DNA of 34,952 nt from Planctomycetaceae bacterium (GTDB lineage: Bacteria > Planctomycetota > Planctomycetia > Pirellulales > Pirellulaceae): the NCBI GenBank assembly GCA_016794985.1, contig JAEUIQ010000050.1:1-34952 (forward strand), given 5' to 3'. Positions 33,748 to 34,952 of this stretch are shown one piece after another. A program made the position numbers and the translations under genes. Each line of letters opens with the position of its first letter. Positions within the stretch are counted from its first letter, which is position 1. Under the pieces are notes generated by a model. That model was not told the DNA's origin. It ran no database searches and was given only the letters and a program-made list of their open reading frames with translations.

Positions 33748-34588
33748 TACAAGATAGCAAGTAAAAGATATCGCAACCAAAATCTAGTACTTACTGCAAG
33801 ACTCGCGCGGCATTCCTTTGCCCCCATTCCTTTGCCATTCCCGTCGGCAGCGTCGGTAGTGCCCATCATGTCGACTAGAAAAAAATGTTGGGCAGAGGAA
33901 TTCGGGCAGAGGAATGAAGACCGAAAACAACATGTCTCGGGCGAAAGCTATGATCTACGGTCTCGCGAACCACCATGATGTCGTTTTTTCATCTTTTAAC
34001 AAACATCTTTTACCAACAGCCATACGGGCAGAGGAATGGTAAAAGGTAGCAAGTAAAAAATCGTTCACCCCGGATTCAGCACTTTCCGCAAAACTCGCGC
34101 GGCATTCCTTTGCCCCCATTCCTTTGCCATTCTCGTCAGCAGCGTCGGTAGTGCCCATCATGTCGACTAGAAAAAAATGTTGGGCAGAGGAATTCGGGCA
34201 AAGGAATGAAGAACGAAAACAACATGTCTCGGGCGAAAGCTATGATCTACGGTCTCGCGAACCACCATGATGTCGTTCTTTCATCTTTCACCCAACATCT
34301 TTTACCATCATCCATTCAGTCAGATGAATGGTACAAGATAGCAAGTAAAAGATATCGCAACCAAAATCTAGTACTTACTGCAAGACTCGCGCGGCATTCC
34401 TTTGCCCCCATTCCTTTGCCATTCTCGTCAGCAGCGTCCGCAGTGCCGATCAGATCTGCTTGCAAAAACAAGTTGGCAGAGGAATTTGGGCAGAGGAATT
34501 CGGGCAGAGGAATGAAGACCGAAAACAACATGTCTCAGGCGAGAGCCATGATCTACGGTCTCGCGAACCACCATGATGTCGTTCTTTC

Positions 34589-34659
34589 ATCTTTTACCCA
34601 ACATCTTTTACCATTAGCCATTCAGTCAGATGAATGGTAAAAGATTGCAAGTAAAAGAT
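34589..34659. other. Two-tier hairpin in fourth full right repeat unit
   Basis: ATCTTTTACCATT (34603-34615) pairs perfectly with AATGGTAAAAGAT (34633-34645). Outside it, ATCTTTTAC (34589-34597) pairs with GTAAAAGAT (34651-34659). This repeats the structure at 33392-33462 with a different loop, supporting it as a kept property of the family. Confidence 0.8.
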
Positions 34660-34952
34660 ATCGCAACCAAAATCCAGTACTTCCTGCAAGTCTCGCGCGG
34701 CATTCCTTTGCCCCCATTCCTTTGCCATTCTCGTCAGCAGCGTCCGCAGTGCCGATCAGATCTGCTTGCAAAAACAAGTTGGGCAGAGGAATTCGGGCAG
34801 AGGAATGAAGACCGAAAACAACATGTCTCGGGCGAAAGCTATGATCTACGGTCTCGCGAACCACCATGATGTCGTTCTTTCATCTTTCACCCAACATCTT
34901 TTACCATCATCCATTCAGTCAGATGAATGGTACAAGATAGCAAGTAAAAGAT

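Larger units (their letters stand above)
33373..34952. repeat. Right tandem array of ~292-306 bp structured repeat
   Basis: A partial unit (33373-33580) is followed by full units at 33581-33886 (306 bp), 33887-34178 (292), 34179-34471 (293) and 34472-34777 (306), and a unit cut by the window edge (34778-34952). The 14-bp difference equals one extra GGGCAGAGGAATTC copy in the 306-bp units. Two sub-versions of the spacer alternate (GATCAGATCTGCTTGCAAAA and CATCATGTCGACTAGAAAAA). Each unit holds two inverted-repeat structures. Units are in the same orientation as the left array and differ from it mainly after the AAGACC word. Unit lengths are not all multiples of three and frames break between units, so coding is unlikely. 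The array probably continues past the window. Confidence 0.95.

Noticed and set aside
33511..34640. Plus-strand frames of 144-155 residues in the right repeat array
   Set aside because: They cross repeat junctions and exist only because units happen to lack stops in one frame; no signal or domain, and copies in neighbouring units are frameshifted.
33373..34952. Could the repeats be a CRISPR array or integron attC array?
   Set aside because: The whole ~300-bp unit is repeated with no unique spacers or cassettes. Units are far longer than CRISPR repeats, and no cas, integrase or cassette genes are in the window.

Overview
The window looks like chromosome from a planctomycete, most likely in the Pirellulales (Rhodopirellula/Pirellula-like). 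This rests on gene content. There is a Minf_1886-type protein restricted to Planctomycetes and Verrucomicrobia, and an ECF sigma factor overlapping a very long FecR-type partner. There is also a giant secreted protein carrying the PVC-type dehydrogenase-like propeller and Pirellula/Verrucomicrobium-type haem domain. No rRNA, tRNA, CRISPR array, transposase or phage gene was seen.

Layout. (1) 1-612 is the end of a tandem array of ~280-290 bp structured repeats. (2) 982-10748 is a minus-strand run of six genes, read from 10748 downward: a GldA-type ABC ATPase, a fused GldF-GldG permease/auxiliary protein, a DUF4340 protein with a heptapeptide tandem repeat, a SEC-C/TPR protein, a PSP1/RicT homologue with two cysteine clusters, and the Minf_1886 protein. 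(3) 10749-11608 is ~860 bp with no convincing gene, followed by a plus-strand CorA transporter. (4) On the minus strand come a DEAD-box helicase and the overlapping ECF sigma/FecR pair. (5) A plus-strand sterol-desaturase-family hydroxylase converges with a tight minus-strand cluster: parvulin lipoprotein, S46 dipeptidyl-peptidase, DUF1569 protein and thioredoxin-fold protein. (6) A plus-strand fatty acid desaturase ends in a clear intrinsic terminator, followed by a minus-strand DUF2071 protein. (7) 25851-33038 is a single 2395-residue secreted protein: two ceramidase-like domains, two LamG-like domains, a dehydrogenase-like propeller, helical repeats and a c-type haem domain. (8) 33373-34952 is a second array of the same structured repeat, in the same orientation as the left one.

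How the genes work together. The ABC/Gld/DUF4340 genes should form one membrane complex of unknown substrate. The sigma and FecR genes form a regulatory pair. The parvulin, peptidase and thioredoxin-like genes form a cell-envelope protein folding/peptide-degradation group. The desaturase and sterol-desaturase-like proteins modify lipids. The giant protein probably works on the cell surface or in the periplasm on lipid- or glycan-derived substrates.

The least explained part is the repeat family at both ends. Its ~292-306 bp units contain two separate inverted-repeat structures, sub-repeats that change copy number, and non-triplet indels that argue against coding. Two directly oriented copies ~33 kb apart could recombine. 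All calls come from reading sequence and motifs; no database search or folding program was run.
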